A stretch of 64,000 nucleotides of DNA from Ichthyenterobacterium magnum (GCF_003610635.1 NZ_RAQJ01000004.1:124001-188000); one strand, 5' to 3'. Positions 33,102-42,437 are shown, numbered from the stretch's first letter. The notes: generated by a model from the letters alone, not told the origin. Numbers and translations are program-made.

Positions 33102-34355
33102 TTAAATAACATGACTTTTTGTTAAATCTTCTTTACCATTGGATAATTGCATTTTTAATGCTTTCATATCATCACTCACTTTTCTTTCAATCACCCTAGC
33201 ATAAATTTGAGTCGTAACAATTTTGGTATGCCCCAAAAGTTTCGATACCGTTTCTATTGGTACACCATTACTCAATGTTATTGTCGTAGCAAATGTATGT
33301 CTGGCAATATGAAAGGTCAGATTCTTTTTAATACCACATAAATCAGCAATTTCTTTTAGATATGAATTTAGTTTTTGATTTGAAATATTCGGAAACAAAG
33401 TCTTTGTTTTCTTGGTTTTGATATGTCCTTTATATTTTTCAATAAGTTCTTCAGCTATAGGAAGTATTGGAATTTTTACTTTATTATTTGTTTTTTGTCT
33501 GTTAGTGATAATCCAACGACCACCATCAATGCCAAAAGTGATATTGTCTTCGTTGAGGCTCATAACATCTATATATGATAAGCCAGTATAGCAACTGAAT
33601 ACAAATAAATCTTTAACCAAAGTCAATCTATCTATTTCAAATTCTTTTTCGATAATACTTTGTAATTCATCTTCTCTTAAAAACTCTCGTTCATTTTTAA
33701 TATAAGTGGGCTTGAATTTAATGAAAGGATCTTTATCTATCCATTCCATTTTATATGCCAATGTGACCATTTTTCGAAGCCGTTGAATGTGCTTCATTAC
33801 CGTATTGTTTTCCATTTTTTTCTGATGGTCCTCCGGAACATAGGAGCGCAAAAACTTTTCAAAGTCCACTAAAAACCGAAACGTCAATTGAGATAAATAA
33901 ATGTCTTGTGCTTTCTTTTTGGTTAGAAATAGCTTGATATATTTTTGAGTAGTGAAATAATTTTTTAAAGTACCATAGGTTAATGATTCACTCATTTGTG
34001 TATTATGATAATCTACTAATGTTAATAAAGAATACTCTTCGCTGTCTTCGCCTAAAAAGCGAGCTTTTATAGATTGGGCACAAATAAAAGTTTTCTCTTT
34101 TACAAGCTCATCGTGAGCTTCATAAATTCTATTTTTAACCAGGTCTAAATATCTGTTGAGTAAACGTGATTCTTGTTTGTTACCTCTTGCTTTTCCTTTT
34201 TTGGAATCCCATTCGGATAAAACTACTTTTCGTTTTAAACTGATATTTGCTCGTTTACCATTTACAGTTACTCTTGCGAAAACTGAAACTAGATTATTTT
34301 TTACTCGTGTGGCATTAACCCAAAATGATAGGGTAAAGGTGGTTTGTGATTGCAT
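33102..34355 (-). CDS. Tyrosine recombinase (integrase) of the element
   Basis: 417 residues. The N-terminal arm-binding domain (about 1-95) is of the Bacteroidota type ('SVFARVTVNGKRANISLK'). A SAM-like core-binding domain spans about 105-205 and the catalytic domain about 220-400. Catalytic residues visible are Lys288, His349 and Arg352 in 'FHIARH', His376 in 'LLGH' and the nucleophile Tyr385 in 'IYARV'. Where the first catalytic Arg is expected, the motif reads 'CYTGLSYID' with Ser260, as known for IntDOT. The gene starts 231 bases from the right att site and is read inwards. It integrates the element into the tRNA-Pro 3' end. Confidence 0.95.
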   Translation of the reverse strand: MQSQTTFTLSFWVNATRVKNNLVSVFARVTVNGKRANISLKRKVVLSEWDSKKGKARGNKQESRLLNRYLDLVKNRIYEAHDELVKEKTFICAQSIKARFLGEDSEEYSLLTLVDYHNTQMSESLTYGTLKNYFTTQKYIKLFLTKKKAQDIYLSQLTFRFLVDFEKFLRSYVPEDHQKKMENNTVMKHIQRLRKMVTLAYKMEWIDKDPFIKFKPTYIKNEREFLREDELQSIIEKEFEIDRLTLVKDLFVFSCYTGLSYIDVMSLNEDNITFGIDGGRWIITNRQKTNNKVKIPILPIAEELIEKYKGHIKTKKTKTLFPNISNQKLNSYLKEIADLCGIKKNLTFHIARHTFATTITLSNGVPIETVSKLLGHTKIVTTQIYARVIERKVSDDMKALKMQLSNGKEDLTKSHVI

Positions 34356-34431
34356 AGTTGTCGTCTTTTAGTTAAACATTCATCTAGACGAAAGTCAAAT
34401 CAACTATTTCAATTACAGAGTTTTAAGTATC

Positions 34432-34487
34432 AATTCGGTTCACACTTTTTGTGTTTTAAAACTGTGAACCGAATTGTGAACCGAATT
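34432..34487. repeat. Candidate integrase arm-type sites, right end
   Basis: The word TGTGAACCGAATT occurs at 34463-34475 and 34475-34487 in direct orientation and as its complement at 34432-34444. The same word occurs once near the left end at 6881-6893. Confidence 0.75.
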
Positions 34488-34528
34488 AAACCATATTAAT
34501 TCAATTCTTATGATAACCCAAAAACCAT

Positions 34529-34562
34529 AAAACCTTGTAAATCATACGATTTACAAGGTTTT
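34529..34562 (-). terminator. Element-supplied terminator for the tRNA-Pro transcript
   Basis: A perfect hairpin, AAAACCTTGTAAATC / GATTTACAAGGTTTT with a 4-base loop, lies just inside the right att site, downstream of the tRNA on the minus strand. It takes the place of the original terminator now stranded at 6775-6801. Confidence 0.75.
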
Positions 34563-34585
34563 AGTTTCTATTAGTATTAATTTTT

Positions 34586-34601
34586 GTCGGGGTGGCAGGA
34601 T
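34586..34601. repeat. Right attachment site (att), overlapping the tRNA-Pro 3' end
   Basis: Identical over 16 bases to 6807-6822. The tRNA gene is complete on this side, so the element supplied this copy of the tRNA 3' end. Confidence 0.9.
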
Positions 34602-34661
34602 TCGAACCTGCGGCCTCCACGTCCCAAACGTGGCGCGATAACCGGGCTACGCTACACCCCG
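34587..34661 (-). tRNA. tRNA-Pro (anticodon UGG)
   Basis: A 75-base cloverleaf on the minus strand. The acceptor stem CGGGGTG/CACCCCG has discriminator A, the anticodon arm is CCACG-TTTGGGA-CGTGG with anticodon TGG, and the T arm carries GGTTCGAATCC. No CCA is encoded. The gene is the insertion site of the element, and its last bases lie within the att repeat. Confidence 0.97.
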
Positions 34662-34780
34662 AATTAGTTATCTAATTAAATTTCACGAAAACTCATGAAA
34701 TTCGAGGTGCAAATATATAGCTTTTCTTTATAATTTAAGTGTTTTTATTTCTAAATTTAAAGACTAAAGGTATATTAAAA

Positions 34781-35887
34781 ATGAAAACCAAAAATCTACT
34801 TCTTTCTTATATAATTTTACTAAGTTTTTTTGCATGTGCGCAAGATAAAAACCCAGTAAACAAAAAGCATTCTTATGAGCTTGTTGTTTCAGATTTAAAC
34901 AATCCTTGGGGTTTCACTTTTTTACCTGACAATTCTATTTTAATAACTGAAAAAGCTGGACAGCTAATCCATTTTAAGAATAACACAAAAACTAATATCA
35001 AAGGATTACCAGAAATTGAAGTTTTAGGTCAAGGCGGTTTAATGGATATTGAATTACATCCAAACTACAAAACTAATGGATGGATATACATATCATATGC
35101 ATCACCTGAAGGTGAAGAAAAAGGTGCTCATACTGCCATAATGCGTTGTAAACTACAAAACAATACTTTAGTAAATAAAGAAATATTATATAAAGCATCA
35201 CCAAATACTAGTGCTGGCCAACATTTTGGTTCTCGTATTGTTTTAGACAATGAAAATTACTTATTTTTCACCATTGGTGATCGAGGAGAAAGAGATATAA
35301 ACCCTCAAGATATCACTCGTGATGGTGGGAAAATTTATCGCTTACATGACAATGGTAAAATCCCTAAAGACAATCCTTTTGCAAACAACCCAAATGCAAA
35401 AAAAGCGATATACTCTTATGGACATCGTAATCCTCAAGGCATGGTTATTCACCCAAAAACTGGTGATATTTGGATCCATGAACATGGCCCAAGAGGAGGC
35501 GACGAAATTAATATCATTAAATCTGGAAAAAACTATGGCTGGCCAGTAATAACTTATGGCATTAACTATCACGGCACAAAAATCACCAACAAAACACACT
35601 TACCAGGAATGGAACAACCATTACATTATTGGGTTCCATCTATTGCGCCTAGTGGAATGGCATTTATTACAAGTGATAAATATCCAGATTGGAAAGGAAA
35701 CCTTTTAGTAGGCTCATTAAAATTTAGCTATGTAGATAATTGTTATCTTAAAGACAATAACGTTGAAAAAGAAGAACGTTTATTAGATGGATTAGGTCGT
35801 GCTCGCTCTATTAAACAAAGTCCAGATGGCTATATTTATGTTGGTATAGAAAATTTAGGAATTGTTAAAATTATTCCGAAGAAATAA
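34781..35887 (+). CDS. PQQ-dependent aldose/sorbosone dehydrogenase-type lipoprotein
   Basis: 368 residues from the ATG at 34781, which opens a lipoprotein signal ('SYIILLSFFACAQ'); the longer frame adds 14 residues of no signal character. The six-bladed beta-propeller of soluble glucose/sorbosone dehydrogenases is recognisable by 'NNPWGFTFLPD', 'GGLMDIELHP', 'GQHFGSRIV', 'GHRNPQGMV', 'WIHEHGPRGGDEIN' and 'NYGWPVITYG'. The family oxidises sugars with PQQ in the periplasm. The true substrate is unknown. It is the first core gene after the tRNA. Confidence 0.9.
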   Translation: MKTKNLLLSYIILLSFFACAQDKNPVNKKHSYELVVSDLNNPWGFTFLPDNSILITEKAGQLIHFKNNTKTNIKGLPEIEVLGQGGLMDIELHPNYKTNGWIYISYASPEGEEKGAHTAIMRCKLQNNTLVNKEILYKASPNTSAGQHFGSRIVLDNENYLFFTIGDRGERDINPQDITRDGGKIYRLHDNGKIPKDNPFANNPNAKKAIYSYGHRNPQGMVIHPKTGDIWIHEHGPRGGDEINIIKSGKNYGWPVITYGINYHGTKITNKTHLPGMEQPLHYWVPSIAPSGMAFITSDKYPDWKGNLLVGSLKFSYVDNCYLKDNNVEKEERLLDGLGRARSIKQSPDGYIYVGIENLGIVKIIPKK

Positions 35888-35921
35888 TCTTAAATTTGTC
35901 ACATCAAATTAAATAAAAAAT

Positions 35922-36527
35922 ATGCTTATAATAGGAATTGCTGGAGGAACTGGTTGCGGTAAAACTACAGTTGTTAATCAAATTTTAAACGAACTTCCAG
36001 AAGGTGAAGTTGGTGTTATTTCTCAAGATTCTTATTATACAGACACATCACATTTAAGTTATGATGAGAGAGTTGCCATTAATTTTGATCATCCAAGGTC
36101 TATAGATTTTGAATTATTAGAACAACACCTAAAAGAACTTAAAAAAGGGAATACTATCGAGCAACCTGTGTATTCTTTTGTTAAGCACAACAGAACAGGA
36201 GATACTATTTTAACCAAGCCTCGAAAAGTTATGATTGTTGAAGGTATTTTAATTCTTACCAATCCTGAATTGAGAGATATGTTTGATATTAAAATATTTG
36301 TACATGCAGATAGTGATGAGCGTTTAATTAGACGATTAAAGCGAGATATTACAGAACGCGGTAGAGATATAGACGAGGTTTTAAATCGTTATCAAAATAC
36401 GCTTAAACCTATGCATCAGCAGTTTATTGAACCAATGAAAGAGTATGCAGATATTATTATACCAAACAACAAATACAATACTGTTGCAGTTGATATAGTT
36501 AAAACTATAATTAACCAACGTTTATAA
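35922..36527 (+). CDS. udk: Uridine kinase
   Basis: 201 residues. It phosphorylates uridine and cytidine in the pyrimidine salvage pathway in the cytoplasm. The P-loop 'GGTGCGKTT' is near the N-terminus. 'SQDSYYTD', 'NFDHPRSIDFELL' and 'VEGILIL' are the substrate and Walker B regions, and 'RLIRRLKRDITERGR' is the lid. Length and motifs fit bacterial Udk. The ftsB-like gene follows after one base, so the two are in an operon with the methylmalonyl-CoA mutase genes. Confidence 0.95.
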   Translation: MLIIGIAGGTGCGKTTVVNQILNELPEGEVGVISQDSYYTDTSHLSYDERVAINFDHPRSIDFELLEQHLKELKKGNTIEQPVYSFVKHNRTGDTILTKPRKVMIVEGILILTNPELRDMFDIKIFVHADSDERLIRRLKRDITERGRDIDEVLNRYQNTLKPMHQQFIEPMKEYADIIIPNNKYNTVAVDIVKTIINQRL

Positions 36528-36528
36528 T

Positions 36529-36855
36529 ATGCCCAAAAGCAAAACAAAATATTTAAAACCTTTTAAAAATCTATTTGTAATTATACTAATAGTCTTTGCA
36601 GTATGGATGCTTTTTTTTGATGCAAATTCATGGCTAATTCATCATGAACTAAATACAGATATTGAAGATTTAGAAAACGAAAAAGACTATTATAAAAAGG
36701 AAATTAAAAAAGATAAAAAAGAAATTAAAGAATTAAGCACAAACGATGGTATTGAAAAATTAGCAAGAGAAAAATACTATATGAAAAAAGACAACGAAGA
36801 TATTTACATTATTGAATACCAAGACAGTATTCCTAAAAAGAAAGAAGATGAGTAA
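36529..36855 (+). CDS. FtsB/DivIC-type septum formation initiator
   Basis: 108 residues with one membrane helix (about 14-32), then a coiled coil ('IEDLENEKDYYKKEIKKDKK') and the conserved 'LAREKYYMKKDNEDIYII', the signature of FtsB/DivIC. It belongs to the division-site complex with FtsL and FtsQ. It sits between udk and the mutase small-subunit gene and overlaps the latter by 8 bases (ATGAGTAA). Confidence 0.88.
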   Translation: MPKSKTKYLKPFKNLFVIILIVFAVWMLFFDANSWLIHHELNTDIEDLENEKDYYKKEIKKDKKEIKELSTNDGIEKLAREKYYMKKDNEDIYIIEYQDSIPKKKEDE

Positions 36856-38212
36856 ACCGTTGTTTAATGAATTTGAAAGTGTTTCATCTAAAGAATGGAA
36901 ACAGAAAATACAAGTCGACTTAAAAGGCGCAGACTATAACGACACACTAATTTGGAAAACTAATGAAGACATTGATGTAAAACCCTTTTATCATCAAGAC
37001 GACTTTAAATCATTACCAGAACAATCTGATTCTAAAGCAACTGAATGGAAAATTTGTCAATCCATTTTTGTTGCCAATGTCGAAAAATCTAATGCAAAAG
37101 CAATAGATGCTTTACAAAGAGGAGCAGAAAGCATACAATTTATTATTCCTTCAGAGGATATTTCAATACAAAATTTGCTAAGTAATATTGACAACTCTAC
37201 TACTCCAATCTATTTTAAATTACAATTTTTATCACCAAATTATGTAGGGCAAATCTTATCAGTAAATAAACAAGCTCAAATTTTTATAGATATAATAGGC
37301 AACCTTACAAAATCTGGCAATTGGTTTTCGTCACTAAAAAGTGATCATAAAAACTTTGAAACTATTATAAAAAAGACCAATGCTTTTAGTATAGATTTGT
37401 CTTTATATCAAAATGCTGGAGCAACAAATAGTCAACAATTAGCTTACGGATTAGCACATGCAAATGAATATTTAAACCATTTAGATTCTATCATTTCAAG
37501 CGAAGCAAAACAAACACTTAGCATTACTTTTAAAGTCTCTGTTGGTACGAATTACTTTTTTGAGATTGCAAAACTTAGAGCCTTACGTATACTTTGGAAA
37601 ACTTTAGCTTCAGAATATAATATTAATACAAAATGCCACATTGTTGCTACTCCAACAAAGCGTAATAAAACGATTTATGATTATAACACCAATATGCTTC
37701 GTACAACAACAGAATGTATGAGTGCTGTACTTGGTGGAGCAAATACAATTTGCAATTTACCTTATGATGCTATTTATCATAAAGACAATGAATTTGGAGA
37801 GCGTATTTCTAGAAATCAATTACTCGTTTTAAAGCATGAAAGCTATTTTGACAAAGTAGACAATCCTTCAGATGGCGCATATTACATAGAAGATTTAACA
37901 CAACAGCTTTCAGAAAAAGCATTAAACCTTTTTAAAGAGATAGAAACTAATGGCGGTTTTTTAAAACAGCTTAAAGAAGGAACTATACAACGAAAAATTA
38001 AAGAAAGCGCAAATAAAGAACAAGAGCAATTTAATGCAAATGAGGAGATATTATTAGGAACTAACAAACATCCAAACCCTAATGATAAAATGAAAGATAG
38101 TTTAGAGCTTTATCCTTTTGTAAAAACGAATTCAATAAAAACATTAATAGAACCAATAATAGAAAAGCGTCTAGCTGAAACTTTAGAACAAAATAGATTA
38201 AAAACCGAATAA
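36848..38212 (+). CDS. mutA: Methylmalonyl-CoA mutase, small (beta) subunit
   Basis: 454 residues from the ATG at 36848, which overlaps the preceding stop; a longer frame from 36812 is not needed. The protein resembles the substrate-binding TIM barrel of the mutase large subunit but is shorter and has no C-terminal B12-binding DxHxxG, as expected of the non-catalytic subunit. Motifs shared with the large subunit include 'NMLRTTTECMSAVLGGANTI' and 'SDGAYYIEDLTQQL'. With the large subunit it converts methylmalonyl-CoA and succinyl-CoA. The partner gene lies one gene downstream. Confidence 0.92.
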   Translation: MSKPLFNEFESVSSKEWKQKIQVDLKGADYNDTLIWKTNEDIDVKPFYHQDDFKSLPEQSDSKATEWKICQSIFVANVEKSNAKAIDALQRGAESIQFIIPSEDISIQNLLSNIDNSTTPIYFKLQFLSPNYVGQILSVNKQAQIFIDIIGNLTKSGNWFSSLKSDHKNFETIIKKTNAFSIDLSLYQNAGATNSQQLAYGLAHANEYLNHLDSIISSEAKQTLSITFKVSVGTNYFFEIAKLRALRILWKTLASEYNINTKCHIVATPTKRNKTIYDYNTNMLRTTTECMSAVLGGANTICNLPYDAIYHKDNEFGERISRNQLLVLKHESYFDKVDNPSDGAYYIEDLTQQLSEKALNLFKEIETNGGFLKQLKEGTIQRKIKESANKEQEQFNANEEILLGTNKHPNPNDKMKDSLELYPFVKTNSIKTLIEPIIEKRLAETLEQNRLKTE

Positions 38213-38223
38213 ACATATAACAC

Positions 38224-38892
38224 ATGAAATCAACAATCATCAAAATCTCTTTAGCAATTTTAATGCTAAATACATTAAGTTGTAACAAACAAACAACAAC
38301 ATTTAATGACTTTAAGTTTGCAAGTGAAACTCCAATTATTAATTGTGGTGTAGAAAATGATAAACTTTTAAGTGAAGCTGTTCTTTCGTTTGAAAATGAT
38401 ATAACAAATCATTATGATGCTACTAATAAAAATTTATCTAGAGCCTATAATGTCTTTATTAGAGATGCTTTTGCAAAAAGAGTATCAAACACAGATATTG
38501 TTTCAGATCATACTATCAAAGTACTTAATGCTTTAAAAAACACTGATATATTTAAAGACAACAAATTAGATTATAATTCGGCAGTCGTTAAATGTCTTGC
38601 GCAGAATATGAATGATAGTGGTATGAAAACAACATTTAATGCGCTACTATCTACCAACAGTATGAAAAAGAAAACCTTTGGTTCACCTTTGCGATCTTCA
38701 GTAATGCAAATAACTAAAGACAAATACTTATCAACTTATGTTGCCCTAGATTATTTTTACTCAGAGCTATTAAACATAGACTTAAATAATGTTAAGCCAA
38801 AAGAAGCAATTAAAAAAGAAGACCCAAAAATACAACCACTTGTAAAGCCTGTTGCAAAAGAAAAAGATCCTCATGCTGGACATAATCATTAA
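38224..38892 (+). CDS. Lipoprotein of unknown function in the mutase locus
   Basis: 222 residues with a lipoprotein signal ending 'LNTLSC'. The mature part is mostly helical-looking with no known motif. The tail is Lys/Pro-rich and ends 'DPHAGHNH', a small His-containing end that might bind a metal. It sits 11 bases after the mutase small-subunit gene and before the large-subunit gene. I see no sign that it takes part in the mutase reaction. Confidence 0.8.
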   Translation: MKSTIIKISLAILMLNTLSCNKQTTTFNDFKFASETPIINCGVENDKLLSEAVLSFENDITNHYDATNKNLSRAYNVFIRDAFAKRVSNTDIVSDHTIKVLNALKNTDIFKDNKLDYNSAVVKCLAQNMNDSGMKTTFNALLSTNSMKKKTFGSPLRSSVMQITKDKYLSTYVALDYFYSELLNIDLNNVKPKEAIKKEDPKIQPLVKPVAKEKDPHAGHNH

Positions 38893-38922
38893 TAGCTAAC
38901 ATAAAACAACTTATACCGTTTA

Positions 38923-41043
38923 ATGCGAAAAATTCTCCAACATATATCATTAAAATCACAAGCCAAAAGCCAAAAACTCGAAGCTGAAAAGATTTTTACT
39001 ACTGCCGAGAATATTGATGTAAAATCGTCATACTCAAAAACAGATATCAAAAATCTTGAGCATATAAATTTTGCTGCAGGTATATCTCCAAATCTTCGTG
39101 GCCCATACTCAACAATGTATGTGCGTCGACCTTGGACCATACGTCAATATGCTGGATTTTCGACCGCTGAAGAAAGTAATGCCTTTTACAGACGTAATCT
39201 TGCTGCTGGCCAAAAAGGACTTTCTGTGGCATTTGATTTAGCAACACATCGCGGTTATGATTCTGACCACGAACGCGTTGTAGGTGATGTTGGTAAAGCT
39301 GGTGTAGCTATAGATAGTGTAGAAGATATGAAGGTGCTCTTCGACCAAATTCCTTTAGATAAAATGTCGGTATCTATGACCATGAATGGTGCTGTACTTC
39401 CAATTATGGCATTTTATATTGTTGCTGCAGAAGAACAAGGTGTAAAACCTGAGCAACTTGCAGGAACCATCCAAAATGATATCCTTAAGGAATTTATGGT
39501 ACGTAACACGTACATCTATCCGCCTACGCCATCAATGAAAATTATTTCAGATATTTTCCAGTACACTAGTAAAAACATGCCAAAATTTAATAGCATTAGT
39601 ATTTCTGGCTACCACATGCAAGAAGCTGGAGCTACTTGTGATATTGAGCTCGCATACACTCTTGCAGATGGTCTAGAATATATACGTAAAGGCTTAGCTG
39701 CCGGAATGGATATAGACACCTTTGCGCCTCGCCTATCGTTCTTTTGGGCCATAGGTATGAATCATTTTATGGAAATTGCCAAAATGAGAGCAGCCAGAAT
39801 GCTTTGGGCAAAACTGGTAAAACAATTTAATCCAAAAAACCCAAAATCATTAGCATTACGTACACATTGCCAAACCTCAGGATGGAGTTTAACAGAGCAA
39901 GATCCTTTTAACAATGTAGCAAGAACAACTATTGAAGCTGCTGCTGCTGCTTTTGGCGGCACACAATCGCTGCATACCAATGCTTTAGATGAAGCTATTG
40001 CCTTACCAACAGATTTTTCTGCCCGTATTGCTAGAAATACACAGATTTATTTACAAGAAGAAACTAAGATTACAAAAACAGTAGATCCTTGGGCTGGAAG
40101 TTATTATGTAGAAAAACTAACACACGGTATTGCTCAAAAAGCTTGGCAACTTATTGAAGAAGTTGAAGAACTTGGCGGAATGACTAAAGCCATTGAAGCT
40201 GGTATCCCAAAAATTAGAATTGAAGAAGCTGCGGCTCGTAAGCAAGCACGCATTGATTCTGGTCAAGATATAATTGTTGGTGTTAATAAATATAGATTAG
40301 ATCAAGAAGATCCAATACAAACTCTAGAGGTCGATAACCAAACAGTAAGAAACCAGCAAATAGAAAGTTTAAATACCATTAAAGCCCAAAGGAATACAGA
40401 AAAAGTTAATGTTGCGCTTTCAAATTTAACTGAAGCTGCACGCTCAGGAAACGAAAATTTATTAGCTTTAGCAGTTCAAGCAGCTAGAGAACGCGCTACA
40501 TTAGGTGAAATTAGTGATGCTCTTGAAGCAGAATTTGGACGTTATAAAGCACAAATAAAATCATTTTCAGGCGTGTATAGTAAAGAAATTAAAGACGATA
40601 AATCCTTTAAAAAAGCTAGAGAATTAGCAGATCAATTTGCAGAACAAGATGGTCGTAGACCACGTATTATGATTGCAAAAATGGGGCAAGATGGCCATGA
40701 TCGTGGTGCAAAAGTTGTGGCTACTGGTTATGCCGATGTTGGTTTTGATGTCGATATTGGCCCATTATTTCAAACACCACAAGAAGCTGCAAAACAAGCT
40801 GTAGAAAACGATGTACATATACTTGGCGTATCATCACTTGCCGCAGGACACAAAACCTTAGTACCACAAGTTATCGAGGAACTTAAAAACTATGGTCGCG
40901 AAGATATTATGGTTATTGTTGGTGGTGTAATCCCAAAACAAGACTACCAATATTTATTTGATGCAGGTGCTGTAGCTGTATTTGGCCCAGGCACAAAAAT
41001 TAGTGATGCCGCAATTAAAATCTTGGAGATTCTAATTGATTAA
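38923..41043 (+). CDS. scpA: Methylmalonyl-CoA mutase, large (alpha) subunit
   Basis: 706 residues. The N-terminal TIM barrel begins near '[23 protein letters not shown]' in the usual form and includes '[16 protein letters not shown]' and '[14 protein letters not shown]'. The C-terminal cobalamin-binding domain (about 570-706) has the B12-ligand motif in '[16 protein letters not shown]' and '[12 protein letters not shown]'. It isomerises methylmalonyl-CoA and succinyl-CoA using adenosylcobalamin. Size is that of the catalytic subunit. It completes the two-subunit enzyme with the gene at 36848. Confidence 0.96.
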   Translation: MRKILQHISLKSQAKSQKLEAEKIFTTAENIDVKSSYSKTDIKNLEHINFAAGISPNLRGPYSTMYVRRPWTIRQYAGFSTAEESNAFYRRNLAAGQKGLSVAFDLATHRGYDSDHERVVGDVGKAGVAIDSVEDMKVLFDQIPLDKMSVSMTMNGAVLPIMAFYIVAAEEQGVKPEQLAGTIQNDILKEFMVRNTYIYPPTPSMKIISDIFQYTSKNMPKFNSISISGYHMQEAGATCDIELAYTLADGLEYIRKGLAAGMDIDTFAPRLSFFWAIGMNHFMEIAKMRAARMLWAKLVKQFNPKNPKSLALRTHCQTSGWSLTEQDPFNNVARTTIEAAAAAFGGTQSLHTNALDEAIALPTDFSARIARNTQIYLQEETKITKTVDPWAGSYYVEKLTHGIAQKAWQLIEEVEELGGMTKAIEAGIPKIRIEEAAARKQARIDSGQDIIVGVNKYRLDQEDPIQTLEVDNQTVRNQQIESLNTIKAQRNTEKVNVALSNLTEAARSGNENLLALAVQAARERATLGEISDALEAEFGRYKAQIKSFSGVYSKEIKDDKSFKKARELADQFAEQDGRRPRIMIAKMGQDGHDRGAKVVATGYADVGFDVDIGPLFQTPQEAAKQAVENDVHILGVSSLAAGHKTLVPQVIEELKNYGREDIMVIVGGVIPKQDYQYLFDAGAVAVFGPGTKISDAAIKILEILID

Positions 41044-41090
41044 TAATATACTATTAAACAATAGCTGCGCAACATTAACAAAAACCTCAA

Positions 41091-41741
41091 ATGACAAATA
41101 AAATTACATTTTTTAGATTTTCTAACTCAAAATCTTACTTCGACCACGAATTAAGAAATGAACAAATTAAAGAAAAAGAAAGTCTAGAAGACCTACAAAA
41201 CTATTTAGATAGTCACCCAAATAGAAAATATAGAACATTAAACGAAGACGAAAACCTAGCTCTAAATAAATATAATCAAGTAAAAAATGAGTTTAAAACT
41301 CAATTATCATTAAAAGATAAAAACATTCTAGACATTAATAATATTGACAAACGATTATTAAAGTCGGAATTAAACAATAACTCGATAAAACAACGTCTTC
41401 ACATTAAAATTGCTTCAGAATTTAATCTAGAAGAACTTAACGAGTTAATCTTGCAAAAAGAATACAACTATTGTTTTAAGAGATATGAAAAAAGTAAAAA
41501 ACTAGTCGAACAAACCAATTTACATGAAAGAATAGAAATAGATGACTTGAACGAACTCAATAGTATAATTTCTGACATGAATAATAATGGCTGGTCTATA
41601 AAACAAATAGAAGGAATACAATCTGGAAGTTCTTATATTTCATGTGGAATGCATGAAGTTGGCGGTGGTGGCTATGGATATGGATTTACGCAAGGAATTA
41701 TGATAGTTTGGGAAAATAATATTATACAAAAACATGTCTAA
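41091..41741 (+). CDS. Protein of unknown function
   Basis: 216 residues, soluble. The first 130 residues are helical and charged with two possible coiled coils. The C-terminal part ('ISDMNNNGWSIKQIEGIQSG', then 'HEVGGGGYGYGFTQGIMIVWE') has a Gly-rich segment followed by a beta strand. No known family is recognised. It stands 47 bases after the mutase gene and is not obviously in the same unit. Confidence 0.6.
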   Translation: MTNKITFFRFSNSKSYFDHELRNEQIKEKESLEDLQNYLDSHPNRKYRTLNEDENLALNKYNQVKNEFKTQLSLKDKNILDINNIDKRLLKSELNNNSIKQRLHIKIASEFNLEELNELILQKEYNYCFKRYEKSKKLVEQTNLHERIEIDDLNELNSIISDMNNNGWSIKQIEGIQSGSSYISCGMHEVGGGGYGYGFTQGIMIVWENNIIQKHV

Positions 41742-41900
41742 TTAATTGCTAGTAATTGTCTACTTACGAAAATCCTCACAGACTTTCTATCTATTGCTTA
41801 TTTGCTAAATTTAGTACTTAACCATACAACAAAACCCATACACAATCACGTAAGCACTATATTAGATAAAAACAAAATATAACATATTTTCAAACCACGA

Positions 41901-42437
41901 ATGAATCCTATACCTAATCTAATCGAAAAAATAAATGCTCAAAAGCTATGGGATAAAAAACTAGAGCTAAAAAGAAATGAATATTTAAAAGTAAAAGGTA
42001 CTATAGACACTAACCTTTACTTAATACTCAATGGTAGCCTGAGAATTTTTGTTGTAGACCAATATGAAGAACACACTATTAGATTTGGTTATAGAGATAA
42101 TTTAATTGCAGCTCTCGATTCTTTTTTAAGTGACCAACCATCAGAATTATACATTCAAGCACTAAAAAAAACTACATTAAAGGTAATAAGCAAATCTGCT
42201 TATAAAGCATTTATAGCGTCTACAGATGAAAACAGAAAACTGTGGGAAACCATTTTAGAAAGCTTCGCTTTACAACAAATGGAACGTGAAAGAGACATAT
42301 TAACCACATCACCTTTAGAGCGTTATAATAGAGTGTTAAAGCGTAGTCCGCAATTATTTCAAGAAATACCAAATAAATACATTGCCTCTTATTTACGAAT
42401 GACACCAGAAACACTTTCGAGAATTAAAAAATCTTAA
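41901..42437 (+). CDS. Crp/Fnr-family cyclic-nucleotide-binding regulator
   Basis: 178 residues with the cNMP-binding beta roll (about 20-120, 'LELKRNEYLKVKGTIDTNLY', 'GSLRIFVVD', 'RFGYRDNLIAALDSFLS'), and a C-terminal helix-turn-helix ('RSPQLFQEIPNKYIASYLRM', 'TPETLSRIKKS'). This is the compact Crp/Fnr type of Bacteroidota. It is expected to activate or repress nearby genes in response to a small ligand. The DinB-like gene follows 56 bases downstream and may be a target. Confidence 0.87.
   Translation: MNPIPNLIEKINAQKLWDKKLELKRNEYLKVKGTIDTNLYLILNGSLRIFVVDQYEEHTIRFGYRDNLIAALDSFLSDQPSELYIQALKKTTLKVISKSAYKAFIASTDENRKLWETILESFALQQMERERDILTTSPLERYNRVLKRSPQLFQEIPNKYIASYLRMTPETLSRIKKS

Larger units (their letters stand above)
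6807..34601. mobile_element. 27.8 kb integrative element in tRNA-Pro(UGG)
   Basis: The limits are the perfect 16-base direct repeat at both ends. The right copy overlaps the 3' end of an intact tRNA-Pro, and the tyrosine recombinase gene ends 1.5 kb inside that end and is read away from the tRNA. Outside the repeats lie ordinary core genes (trxB on the left, a sugar dehydrogenase then udk on the right). Inside are an HTH/winged-helix/DnaC-like replication module, an RteC-like regulator, defence-type genes and surface cargo. I saw no relaxase, type IV secretion genes or tailed-phage structural genes. It may therefore be a mobilisable or satellite-type island, or a small virus-like element. The ends are seen directly; mobility is inferred. 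Confidence 0.9.
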
